Assembly: GCA_021372865.1 (NCBI GenBank)
Contig: JAJFTO010000015.1
Coordinates: forward strand, 28,884 to 92,883
Direction of reading: 5' to 3'
DNA length: 64,000 bases
From: Porphyromonadaceae bacterium
GTDB taxonomy: Bacteria; Bacteroidota; Bacteroidia; Bacteroidales; Dysgonomonadaceae
Under the pieces are notes generated by a model. The model saw only the letters and a list, made by a program, of their open reading frames with translations. It did no database searches and was not told the origin of the DNA. Below, in pieces: positions 26,904-35,262 of this stretch (its first letter is position 1; each line of letters opens with the position of its first letter). The translations under genes were made by a program, and so were the position numbers.

Positions 26904-27029
26904 TCCCGCAAAAGTATTTTTTTAGTAGGCCGTTATTTAGTCACTTCACGCACGTCAAGTTATTGCCTAACTCCTCTTATCGAAGAACTTCTGCAGAATT
27001 TTTTTATTTTTTTATTTTAATTATTTTAC

Positions 27030-27347
27030 ATGAACATTTTTGTAGCTGGCTTAAGTTATCAGATTACTGACGCCGATTTAAAAGAACTGTTTGAGGAGTA
27101 TGGTGAAGTATCCTCAGCAAAAATCATTACTGACCGTGAAAGCCGCCGTTCAAAAGGGTATGGCTTTGTAGAGATGTCCAACGATGAAGAAGGACAACAT
27201 GCCATTGAAGAACTCAACGATGCAGAATATGACGGACGTACACTTTCCGTATCTGTAGCTCGTCCCCGCACCGAAGGCGAACGTGCACCCCGTAGCAACA
27301 ATCGTGGTGGTGGAGGTTACGGGAATCGTGACAGAAACCGGTATTAA
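27030..27347 (+). CDS. RRM-type RNA-binding protein
   Basis: A 105-residue single RNA-recognition-motif protein. RNP2 is IFVAGL (residues 3-8) and RNP1 KGYGFVEM (about 43-50). The C-terminal 25 residues are Arg/Gly/Asn-rich (RGGGGYGNRDRNRY), like glycine-rich cold-induced RNA-binding proteins. The long leader and a strong terminator directly downstream show it is monocistronic. Confidence 0.94.
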   Translation: MNIFVAGLSYQITDADLKELFEEYGEVSSAKIITDRESRRSKGYGFVEMSNDEEGQHAIEELNDAEYDGRTLSVSVARPRTEGERAPRSNNRGGGGYGNRDRNRY

Positions 27348-27370
27348 TCTGTATAGATTAGAAAAAATTA

Positions 27371-27400
27371 AAACTGCATCCTCGCGATGCAGTTTTTTTT
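27371..27400 (+). terminator. Terminator of the RRM gene
   Basis: 10-bp stem AAACTGCATC (27371-27380)/GATGCAGTTT (27386-27395), loop CTCGC, followed by T's to 27400. Confidence 0.9.
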
Positions 27401-27461
27401 GTGCCCACTTTTAGGGTCATCTTTTATTGTTACCTTTGCATTCACAATATTAAATGGATTT

Positions 27462-28148
27462 ATGCCGGTTATACTTTCTATAGAAACATCCACTCCGGTT
27501 TGCTCCTGCGCACTATCGCGTGACGGAGAACTGCTGGTCACCCGCGAAGACTTTCGGGGCCAATCGCATGCTTCCCTGCTGGGACGCTTCGTTCATGAGA
27601 TCATGACCCTCGCCCGGGAACAAAATCTTTTGCCGGATGCCATCGCCGTGAGCAGTGGCCCCGGCTCCTACACTGGACTGCGTATTGGTGTCTCGGAAGC
27701 CAAAGGACTCGGCTATGGGCTCAATATTCCGCTCATCGCCTTGCCCACGTCGCGCATCATGGCCTCCATGATGCTGGATAAGGCAGGCAATGATGTGCTG
27801 CTCTGTCCCATGATCGATGCCCGGCGCATGGAGGTTTACGCCACCTTCTATGATCATTCGCTGCACACCATACGGGCAACAGCTGCCGATATTGTGGAGG
27901 AGGGAAGTTATGCCGATATTCTTTCTGCGAACAAGGTGCTCTTTTTTGGGAATGGTGCCGGGAAATGCAAGGTGCACCTTACCCATCCCCATGCACTGTT
28001 TGCCGACGGGGTGCATCCGCTCGCTTCGGGCATGGTCTCCCTTGCAGAACAGGCATTTGCCACCGGCGATTTTGTCGATACTGCTTACTTTGAACCTTTT
28101 TATCTGAAAGAATTTGTGGCTACCCAGCCAAAAAATAAAATTTTCTAG
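27462..28148 (+). CDS. tsaB: tRNA threonylcarbamoyladenosine synthesis protein TsaB
   Basis: Non-catalytic partner of TsaD needed for t6A37 modification of ANN-decoding tRNAs. The 228-residue protein has the ASKHA-type N-terminus ILSIETSTPVCSCAL and the family motif SSGPGSYTGLRIGVSEAKGL. I start at ATG 27462, giving MPVILSIETS; the in-frame sequence before it lies within the preceding terminator region. A TTACCTTTG -7-like box sits ~25 bases upstream. Confidence 0.93.
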   Translation: MPVILSIETSTPVCSCALSRDGELLVTREDFRGQSHASLLGRFVHEIMTLAREQNLLPDAIAVSSGPGSYTGLRIGVSEAKGLGYGLNIPLIALPTSRIMASMMLDKAGNDVLLCPMIDARRMEVYATFYDHSLHTIRATAADIVEEGSYADILSANKVLFFGNGAGKCKVHLTHPHALFADGVHPLASGMVSLAEQAFATGDFVDTAYFEPFYLKEFVATQPKNKIF

Positions 28149-28174
28149 ACAGGGTCTCCAGGGATGAAAATCTT

Positions 28175-28813
28175 TCATGGAGCAAGCCTGTGCTTGCTCC
28201 ATCCCTCTTCAGTTTTGTAATACACAATGCGGTCGTGCAATCGGTCGGGTCTTCCCTGCCAAAACTCCATCACCTCCGGCCTGATCAGGAAGCCCCCCCA
28301 GTGCGAAGGTCTTTCTATCTTCTTCCCCGCGAAACGCTGCGTCATCTCCTGCTGCAAATGTTCGATCTCGGCGCGGTCTTTCACAATTTTGCTCTGGGGC
28401 GATGTCCATGCCCCAATTTTTGCATTCTCGGGACGACCATCGAAATAAGCATCCGACGCTTCGGCCGGCAGCTTCTCCACACGGCCTTCCGCCCGCACCT
28501 GACGTGCCATATCATGCCAGTCGAACACCAGCGCTGCATAAGGGTTGGAGAATAACTCCATTCCCTTGCGACTCAGGTAATTGGTAAAAAATACAAAGCC
28601 GTCCACCGTCGCCTCCTTCAGCAGCACCACACGCACCGAAGGTCTCCCTACGGATGTGGCCGTCGCCACCGTCATCGCATTGGGCTCCTTCAGCCCGAAG
28701 GCAATGGCATCATACATCCACTCGGTAAAGGTCTCCAGTGGATCTGCAGACATCACTCGTTCATCCAGTATGCCCGATTCATATTCCTGTCGCATTTTGC
28801 TCAATTCATCCAT
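28175..28813 (-). CDS. pdxH: Pyridoxamine 5'-phosphate oxidase
   Basis: FMN enzyme oxidising PNP/PMP to pyridoxal 5'-phosphate. 212 residues, the standard length. Family blocks seen: PNAMTVATATSVGRPSVRVVLLK, FVFFTNYLSRKG, ALVFDWHDMARQVRAEGRVEK, and the C-terminal WQGRPDRLHDRIVYY...W..HRLAP signature. Convergent with tsaB, with 26 bases between. Confidence 0.96.
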   Translation of the reverse strand: MDELSKMRQEYESGILDERVMSADPLETFTEWMYDAIAFGLKEPNAMTVATATSVGRPSVRVVLLKEATVDGFVFFTNYLSRKGMELFSNPYAALVFDWHDMARQVRAEGRVEKLPAEASDAYFDGRPENAKIGAWTSPQSKIVKDRAEIEHLQQEMTQRFAGKKIERPSHWGGFLIRPEVMEFWQGRPDRLHDRIVYYKTEEGWSKHRLAP

Positions 28814-28884
28814 AATGTATCGTTTTGGGATCCGGACCGGTAATCACAGAAGATTCATACTTCGCCCCTTTATCTCTTTTTGGG

Positions 28885-28967
28885 TTGTGAATGCAAACTG
28901 CACGTATTCGGTCTGTGAGTGCGAACCGCACAATTTCAGTTTGTGAATACGAGCCAAACGTTTTCGG
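28885..28967. repeat. Three degenerate 27-28-bp tandem units
   Basis: Units at 28885-28911, 28912-28939 and 28940-28967 share TNTGTGAATGCGAACCGCAC-like sequence ending TTTCGG. They lie in the 424-base gap between pdxH and lolD. No coding frame is credible in the rest of that gap, which is A+T-rich near lolD. Confidence 0.6.
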
Positions 28968-29348
28968 ATTCCGGACCCGTGTCTTTGTACATATAACGGA
29001 CGAGGTAGCCTTTATTCCGACTATCTATTGTTAATAATATAAAAATGAGTGGTTCGCACCCACTTGAAACTTTTTGCAGTAATAATAGAAGTGTACGCTG
29101 TAATATCATTGGATTTACAAATTTGACAAAACAATCCAATAAAATCCAGCAAAATCTGCTGAATCGATGACCCCGATATCCATATGGAATTATATAACAA
29201 CCTAAATATTAATCAGATTGATTAATTTAGTCAAAGCATGTCAATTGCAAATATCACAATTAAGAGTGGAGAAATATTCAAAATTAACTATCTTCGCACA
29301 TTCGTTTCTTCCCTACGGAAGGGTGAGGAATGGATAATTTCCTACGAT

Positions 29349-30002
29349 ATGATAAAAGCAGAAAATATTACAAAGCGCTTCGGTTCCCTTCAGGTGCTCA
29401 AAGGCATCGACCTGGAAGTGGGGGAGGGAGAGATTGTCTCCATTGTGGGGCCCAGCGGTGCAGGAAAGACCACACTGCTCCTGATCATGGGTACGCTGGA
29501 GAAGGCCGATAGCGGCAGGGTCACCATCGACGGGCAGGAGCTGAACCTGTTGAGCGAAAAGAAGCTGAGCGATTTCCGGAATAAAAATATCGGCTTCGTT
29601 TTTCAGTTTCATCAGCTGCTTCCCGAGTTCACTGCGCTTGAGAACGTGATGATTCCCGCGCTCATTGGCAACGTGAAGCATACCCGAGCCGAAGCAAAGG
29701 CCAGGGAGTTGCTACAGATGATGGGACTCAGTGACCGAGCTACCCACAAACCCAACGAACTGTCTGGCGGAGAGAAACAACGTGTAGCTGTGGCACGTGC
29801 GCTCATTAACGACCCCCGCGTGGTCTTTGCTGATGAACCTTCAGGTAGCCTCGACACGAACAACAAGGAAGAACTGCACAGGCTCTTTTTCGAGCTGCGC
29901 GATAAGCTCAATCAGACTTTCGTGATCGTCACGCACGACGAACATCTGGCGTCGCTCACGGATAGAACAATTCATATGAGGGATGGGATTATTGATGATT
30001 AG
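29349..30002 (+). CDS. lolD: ABC transporter ATP-binding protein, LolD type
   Basis: A 217-residue ATPase, likely energising release of lipoproteins from the inner membrane with a LolC/E permease (not in this window). Walker [11 protein letters not shown]-loop [16 protein letters not shown], signature LSGGEKQR, Walker [13 protein letters not shown] and the HDEH switch are intact; the [15 protein letters not shown] block is typical of LolD. Start at ATG 29349; 37 in-frame codons upstream look non-coding. MacB-type relatives are the alternative. Confidence 0.87.
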   Translation: MIKAENITKRFGSLQVLKGIDLEVGEGEIVSIVGPSGAGKTTLLLIMGTLEKADSGRVTIDGQELNLLSEKKLSDFRNKNIGFVFQFHQLLPEFTALENVMIPALIGNVKHTRAEAKARELLQMMGLSDRATHKPNELSGGEKQRVAVARALINDPRVVFADEPSGSLDTNNKEELHRLFFELRDKLNQTFVIVTHDEHLASLTDRTIHMRDGIIDD

Positions 30003-30066
30003 CAGATTAATCATCACATCATCACATCAATCAATCATCACATCAATCAACACATCATCAAATCAT
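30003..30066. repeat. CATCA-type simple repeat
   Basis: A run of ATCACATCA and ATCAATCA units filling the short gap between lolD and the S9 peptidase gene. Prone to slippage; no other signal seen. Confidence 0.75.
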
Positions 30067-30071
30067 TTTCA

Positions 30072-32210
30072 ATGTATTTCAAAATAATATTTATGGCAAT
30101 CGCAATTACTGGCACCCTGTTATCCTGTAATGAAGCGGGACAGAAGGCTGAACGTGCGAAGAAAGGAAAAGACGCGAACGAAGTCATCGGCAAGGCTACA
30201 CCGACCATCAGCAACGGCATCATGACACCCGAGGTGCTCTACAGCTTCGGTAGGGTAGGGAACGCCACAATCTCGCCCGACGGGAGCCGGTTCATCTATC
30301 CGGTCACCTACGTAAGCATCCCCCAAAATAAAACCAATGCGGAGTTGTTTATCATGAACACGGACGGTTCAGGAAAAAAACAGCTCACCATCACCAATAC
30401 GCAGGAGAGCAACCCGCAATGGATCGATGGCGGCAAGAAGATCGCCTTCCTGGGCAACGAATCGGGCAGCTCTCAGATATGGACCATCAACCCCGACGGG
30501 GGCGGAATGATGCAAGTCTCCAATCTGAAGGAAGACATTGAAGGATTCGCCTTTTCGCCCGACGGCAAAAAGGTGCTTTTCATCAAGCAGGTGAAAAGCA
30601 ACGAGACGGCTGCCGAACGCTATCCCGACCTGCCCGAAGCGTCGGGCCGCATCGTGGACGACCTCATGTATAAGCACTGGGACCACTGGGTGGAAAGCGT
30701 ACCCCATCCCTTTGTGGCAGACGTGGCTGGGAAGAAGCTCAGTAACATCAAAGACCTGCTTGAGGGTGAAGCCTACGAAGCGCCCATGGCTCCTTTCGGT
30801 GGCATGGAACAGCTGGCATGGAGCCCCGACAGCAAGACCATTGCCTACACATCCCGCAAAAAGACGGGCAAGGAGTACAGCTTATCCACCAACTCCGACA
30901 TCTACCTGTATGACATCGTCGGAGGCCGAACCCGTAACATCACTGAGGGGATGATGGGATATGATACCAACCCGCAGTTCTCACCCGACGGCACAAAGAT
31001 CGCCTGGCAAAGCATGGAACGCGACGGATATGAATCGGACAAGAACCGGCTCTTTGTGATGGATCTCGCCACAGGCAAGAAAACCTATGTTACTGTAAAC
31101 TTCGATTACAACACCGACGCCTTCAGCTGGGGCGGCGACAGCAACACGCTCTTTCTGGTGATGTCCGTACAGGGAACCACGCAACTCTACAAGGTGGAAC
31201 TGCCTACGCTGCAGATCACACCCATCACGCAAGGACAACACGACTACACCTCTGTAGCGGTAGGCAACGGCAAGCTGATTGCCGGGCGCCAGTCGCTTTC
31301 ACAACCCACCGAAATCTATGCGGTGGATATAGCCACGGGGGGTGCTACCGAGCTTTCTTTCGAGAACAAGGAAATTCTTTCACAGCTCCGCATGGGCAAG
31401 GTGGAAGAACGCCACATAAAGACCACCGACGGGAAGCAGATGCTTACCTGGGTGGTTTATCCGCCCGACTTCGATTCCACAAAGACCTATCCTGCGTTGC
31501 TCTACTGTCAGGGTGGACCGCAGAGCATGGTAAGCCAGTTCTGGTCTTACCGCTGGAACTTGCAGATGATGGCTGCCAACGGCTATATCGTCGTCGCCCC
31601 CAACCGGCGCGGACTCCCCGGTTTCGGCCAGGAATGGCTGGAACAGATCAGCGGCGACTATGGCGGACAAAACATGAAAGATTATCTCTCCGCCATCGAT
31701 GCACTTGCGAAAGAAACCTATGTCGATGAAAACCGCCTCGGATGTACCGGCGCCAGCTATGGCGGATTCTCTGTCTACTGGCTCGCGGGCAACCACAACG
31801 GTCGCTTTAAAGCCTTCCTGGCGCACGCCGGTATCTTCAACCTCGAAACGCAGTACCTCGAAACCGAAGAGATGTGGTTCGCCAACTGGGATATGGGAGG
31901 CCCCTACTGGGACAAGTCCAACGCTACGGCACAACGCACTTTCGAGAACTCACCCCATCGTTTTGTCGAAAAATGGGATATCCCCATCATGATTACTCAC
32001 GGTGAACTCGACTACCGTATCCTGGCCTCGCAGGGGATGATGGCATTCAATGCCGCACAGCTTCGCGGCATCCCGTCGCGTATGCTCATCTTCCCCAATG
32101 AGAACCACTGGATATCCAAACCGCAGAACGGCATTCTTTTTCAGCGAGAGTTCTTCAGGTGGTTCGACCATTGGTTGAAAGACGACACTACGAGCGAAAA
32201 GATTAAGTAG
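30072..32210 (+). CDS. S9-family prolyl oligopeptidase-type lipoprotein peptidase
   Basis: A 712-residue protein with lipoprotein signal (hydrophobic helix then LLSC at about residues 16-19), an N-terminal beta-propeller (WD40/TolB-like repeats with FSPDGKKVLF and FSPDGTKIAWQS) and a C-terminal alpha/beta-hydrolase. The nucleophile is S562 in GASYGG, with Asp in HGELDYR and His in PNENHWI. The family includes dipeptidyl peptidases that use dietary or proteinaceous oligopeptides. A second ATG seven codons in would also leave a lipobox. Confidence 0.93.
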   Translation: MYFKIIFMAIAITGTLLSCNEAGQKAERAKKGKDANEVIGKATPTISNGIMTPEVLYSFGRVGNATISPDGSRFIYPVTYVSIPQNKTNAELFIMNTDGSGKKQLTITNTQESNPQWIDGGKKIAFLGNESGSSQIWTINPDGGGMMQVSNLKEDIEGFAFSPDGKKVLFIKQVKSNETAAERYPDLPEASGRIVDDLMYKHWDHWVESVPHPFVADVAGKKLSNIKDLLEGEAYEAPMAPFGGMEQLAWSPDSKTIAYTSRKKTGKEYSLSTNSDIYLYDIVGGRTRNITEGMMGYDTNPQFSPDGTKIAWQSMERDGYESDKNRLFVMDLATGKKTYVTVNFDYNTDAFSWGGDSNTLFLVMSVQGTTQLYKVELPTLQITPITQGQHDYTSVAVGNGKLIAGRQSLSQPTEIYAVDIATGGATELSFENKEILSQLRMGKVEERHIKTTDGKQMLTWVVYPPDFDSTKTYPALLYCQGGPQSMVSQFWSYRWNLQMMAANGYIVVAPNRRGLPGFGQEWLEQISGDYGGQNMKDYLSAIDALAKETYVDENRLGCTGASYGGFSVYWLAGNHNGRFKAFLAHAGIFNLETQYLETEEMWFANWDMGGPYWDKSNATAQRTFENSPHRFVEKWDIPIMITHGELDYRILASQGMMAFNAAQLRGIPSRMLIFPNENHWISKPQNGILFQREFFRWFDHWLKDDTTSEKIK

Positions 32211-32330
32211 GATCTTTATATCCGATAGGCTTTCATCCGGTCGTTTGATAAGCCAAAAATTTTGGTGGCTTCCCTGGGCGTTGCAGATATATTTTTATGC
32301 ATATTTCTCGAAAATTGCCCTTGAAATGTT

Positions 32331-32359
32331 TTGCAAATTGGAAAATATGCTTACCTTTG
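32331..32359 (+). promoter_or_regulatory. tRNA-Asp promoter
   Basis: TTG at 32331-32333 and TACCTTTG at 32352-32359, spacing 18, with start about 70 bases before the tRNA. Confidence 0.65.
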
Positions 32360-32432
32360 CACTCGCTATCGGAAGATGTGCGCCCGTGAGTAGAGACTCC
32401 CGCTAAAAAGAAGATAGCAACGACCAAAAAAC

Positions 32433-32506
32433 GGTGTGGTAGTTCAGCTGGTTAGAATACCTGCCTGTCACGCAGGGGGTCGCGGGTTCGAGTCCCGTCC
32501 ATACCG
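32433..32506 (+). tRNA. tRNA-Asp (anticodon GTC)
   Basis: Acceptor GGTGTGG (32433-32439) pairs with CCATACC (32499-32505) with one G-T pair; G discriminator. Anticodon stem CCTGC/GCAGG with loop CTGTCAC; anticodon GTC at 32467-32469. T arm GCGGGTTCGAGTCCCGT. 74 bases. Confidence 0.96.
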
Positions 32507-32532
32507 CAGATAACAGTTGATAAATTAAGCAA

Positions 32533-32568
32533 AGCTCTGAAATTCAATAATTTCAGGGCTTTTTCTTT
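32533..32568 (+). terminator. Terminator after tRNA-Asp
   Basis: 12-bp stem AGCTCTGAAATT (32533-32544)/AATTTCAGGGCT (32549-32560) with one T-G pair, loop CAAT, then TTTTTCTTT. Confidence 0.88.
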
Positions 32569-32580
32569 ATACCCCTTGCC

Positions 32581-32844
32581 CACAAAAACAGCGGTTTAAC
32601 GCACTATTTCAAAGGAGTTACCTCGGATGAATTTATCGATCAGAAGAGCATTTTGACCAATATTGCTACACAAGCGGAAGGAGCTTATAATTTCGTGTTG
32701 CGCCATATAAACAAAGGTGCTGTTGTGGAGGGTGTTTATACCGTTTCCCGTTGGGAATATCCGGTAAAAGCGATAAGAGAAACCATCCGGAATGCCGTGG
32801 TTCATAGGGATCTATCCCTTTCCGGAAAAGATATTAAAGTGGCT
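32581..32844 (+). pseudogene. Fragment of a RecG-like/AlbA-type ATP-binding regulator
   Basis: 88 codons in one frame without a start codon: HYFKGVTSDEFIDQK at the beginning and AIRETIRNAVVHRDLSLSGKDIKVA at the end, matching the middle and the HATPase-like block (REAIRNAIVHRDY-type) of COG2865 proteins. The N-terminal AlbA_2 domain and everything after the ATPase block are missing; sequence after 32844 no longer matches. Non-functional remnant directly 3' of tRNA-Asp. Confidence 0.7.
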
Positions 32845-32907
32845 AGTCATTGCTCCGGTATTCAAGCGAATAGCCTCAAATCTGTTTTCAATCTTCCATT
32901 TCTTTGT

Positions 32908-33570
32908 TTACACAATTTTAGGAGTAACAGAAGAAGTCAAAAAATCTCGAATGTAAATGTGTTCTATTCCCTCATACGTATTTTCGAATGAACGTTCGCC
33001 GGATACTACTATTTTGGGATAATTGTCTTTTATCTTCAACAAATTGCCAAACTCTCTGACAATATTTTCCAATCGTTTTGCTCTGTCTTGCGGTTTGTAG
33101 CCCGCCACCACATTGCGGATTCCCATATTTTCGAAAAAGTACTTTTCGCCCCGTTCAAATAAACGTTTCCCAACAATATCATAACGTCCCAAGCGATGAA
33201 CCACAAATGCCGAAACCAGAGAGTCTGCATATTCGGATACCAACGTTGGCGACATTCGTATATTTTGACTTTTTAAAAAATCGCTGATACTTTTCGAAGA
33301 AAAAAGAGTTCCAAGTTCGTTTGCCAAATCGCTCGAAAACATCTCTGAGTTGCTTCCGGTAATGTAGATATCATTCCTGTCGTCCAATGCCAAGGAGCGT
33401 ACGGCAACTTTGAAATCCTCTATTTCTTGAATTTCATCAATAAAAATGTAGTTTTTCCTTTTACTCATCAATCGGGATGCAATGTAATCATGCAGGTCTT
33501 CTGAAGACACAATATCCACGTATGCAATATCTTCCTTGTTGATATATATGATATTGGCATCATGCTCAGA
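32908..33570 (-). pseudogene. Deleted AAA ATPase (AAA_14/DUF4143) pseudogene
   Basis: The frame from ATG 33519 gives 203 residues but the same frame runs on upstream to about 33570 (NIIYINKEDIAYV), so the true N-terminus with Walker A is lost. Walker B IFIDEIQEI and ITGSNSEMFSSDLANEL are present. The sequence then jumps directly to GTLFSSKSISDFLKSQ, skipping the ~90-100 residues that normally separate them. Near the C-terminus another jump joins VREFGNLL to KIKDNYPKIVV. Two in-frame deletions and a missing P-loop mean it cannot be an active ATPase. Confidence 0.75.
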
Positions 33571-33649
33571 TGTAGAAAATATTACAGATATACATGCAAT
33601 AATTTAGTATTTTGTTGTTTTTTCTGTGTATAAGTGTAGAAAAACATCT

Positions 33650-34834
33650 TCAAAACAGTTCTTTCGGATTAATCTTCAAAAATTCATCATAAGGAATTCC
33701 TCCCGTTCCCACAAGCAACACCTTTTCCGGATGAAATTTCTCAGCAAATACTCCCATTCCGGTATTTTCAGCCCTCATTCCGCTTTTCACTTCAAGCCCG
33801 ATTACCTTGTCTCCTTTTTCCAATATAAAATCCACTTCGTGATTGCCTTCTCGCCAATAGTATAGGTTATATCTTTCAGAAACAGCATTGTTAATCAGAT
33901 GAGCCCCAACAGATGATTCGACGAGTCGTCCCCATAATTCAGGGTTAATAATCGCTTTTTCATAGGTATCATCGCTTTGTGCCGTAATCAAAGCGCTATT
34001 ATATACTTGAAACTTCGGACTGGAACCACGTTTGCGAATTATATCTCCGGCATACTTATCTAAACCTCCCAACAAACCACAGTCGGATAATAATTTCAAA
34101 TAATTAGCTAAAGTCGTTGTATTTCCGGCATCCTGAAGCTGTCCTATTATTTTTGTATAAGAAAGAATCTGACCGGAATACAGACAACCCAACTCAAATA
34201 ATCGTTTCAATAATGCTGGTTTATCGACTCTTGTCAGCATTAAAATATCTTTGGAGATACTCGTTTCAATAAGCGAATCTTTTATATAGTTCTTCCAACG
34301 CTCTTCATCACTAATTAGGGTTGCAGATCCAGGATAGCTCCCAAAGTAAACATATTGCTGTATATTCCATCCAAACGCTTCCTGCATTTCAGGATAAGAC
34401 CAATGACCTAAATATAAAGTTTCAAAACGACCGGCTAGAGACTCAGTTAATCCTTTTTGAATTAACAGACGGGAAGAACCAAGCAGAATCACTTTTATGT
34501 TGACATTCTCACGGGTATCCTTATCCCATTGCTGTTTTACAACCTCACTCCAATTATCAATCTTCTGTATTTCATCAATTACCAATAAGAATTCAGATAC
34601 CCCCGATGCTTTTAATCGTAATCTCGCTGACTCCCATACCTGCATCAGCCAAGCAGCGTTTGTTGCCGAAATAGCATCTGCGGACTCATATAGATTAGGG
34701 GTAGAAAGTTGTGACAGAAGCTGAGTTACCATCGTGGTTTTACCCACTTGACGAGGTCCTAGAATAACCTGAATAAATTTTCTTGGCTCTTCAATTCTTG
34801 CTTTAACCGACTTCAAATAAGGACGTTCAAACAT
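33650..34834 (-). CDS. AAA ATPase with DUF4143 C-terminal domain
   Basis: Intact 394-residue member of the AAA_14/DUF4143 family: Walker A LGPRQVGKTTMV (about residues 26-37), Walker B LVIDEIQKI, sensor LLGSSRLL. The DUF4143 half (about 200-385) includes NPELWGRLVESSVGAHL, YYWREGNHEVDFIL and GLEVKSG, a nuclease-like fold. Function is unknown; the family is frequently mobile and expanded in Bacteroidales. It is A+T-rich and sits among broken genes 3' of a tRNA, fitting an acquired island. Confidence 0.9.
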   Translation of the reverse strand: MFERPYLKSVKARIEEPRKFIQVILGPRQVGKTTMVTQLLSQLSTPNLYESADAISATNAAWLMQVWESARLRLKASGVSEFLLVIDEIQKIDNWSEVVKQQWDKDTRENVNIKVILLGSSRLLIQKGLTESLAGRFETLYLGHWSYPEMQEAFGWNIQQYVYFGSYPGSATLISDEERWKNYIKDSLIETSISKDILMLTRVDKPALLKRLFELGCLYSGQILSYTKIIGQLQDAGNTTTLANYLKLLSDCGLLGGLDKYAGDIIRKRGSSPKFQVYNSALITAQSDDTYEKAIINPELWGRLVESSVGAHLINNAVSERYNLYYWREGNHEVDFILEKGDKVIGLEVKSGMRAENTGMGVFAEKFHPEKVLLVGTGGIPYDEFLKINPKELF

Positions 34835-34912
34835 ATATTTTTAATTTACTCAATATGAATAGCAAATTTACTCAATGTTTTCGAATTTGCAAAGTTCCGT
34901 TCAAATACATTT

Positions 34913-35111
34913 TTAATCCACAATCAACTCGTAGTTCGTACTTCGTCCGCCTTGCGCCTCTTTCCGCAGGATTCCTTTGGCCATCAGGTCTTGTATATCC
35001 CGCAAGGCAGTATCGGACGAAATTTTTCGCACCCGAAACAACCTGCATTTCGCCGCTTCGAAATTTGGCAACCTCTATTTTATACATACCGCTGTGTCCC
35101 GTAGGGAACAT
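34913..35111 (-). pseudogene. Fic-family (DUF4172-type) remnant with frameshift
   Basis: On the minus strand one frame (35111-about 35028) reads MFPTGHSGMYKIEVAKF then RSGEMQVVSG, the central part of DUF4172-type Fic proteins. A second frame (about 35035-34913) reads VRKISSDTALRDIQDLMAKG then ILRKEAQGGRSTNYEL, the C-terminal winged helix of the same family. The Fic catalytic HPFxxGNGR block and the rest between are deleted, leaving a frameshifted fusion. Not functional. Confidence 0.65.
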
Positions 35112-35190
35112 ATAAAATTTAGTATTACCCGATAACGTGTCTTTTCTTGATATTTCTTGAATAAAAAGAACAATTTTTGCCTTTTCCTAT

Positions 35191-35198
35191 TATATTTG
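35191..35198 (+). promoter_or_regulatory. -7 element of the S8 protease promoter
   Basis: TATATTTG, 65 bases upstream of the protease ATG. The -33 region is not convincing. Confidence 0.45.
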
Positions 35199-35262
35199 TA
35201 AGGATTTTCATACAAAATCAAGCCAGTGTTAACTATTGATAATTATTAAATTAATCTAGAAA

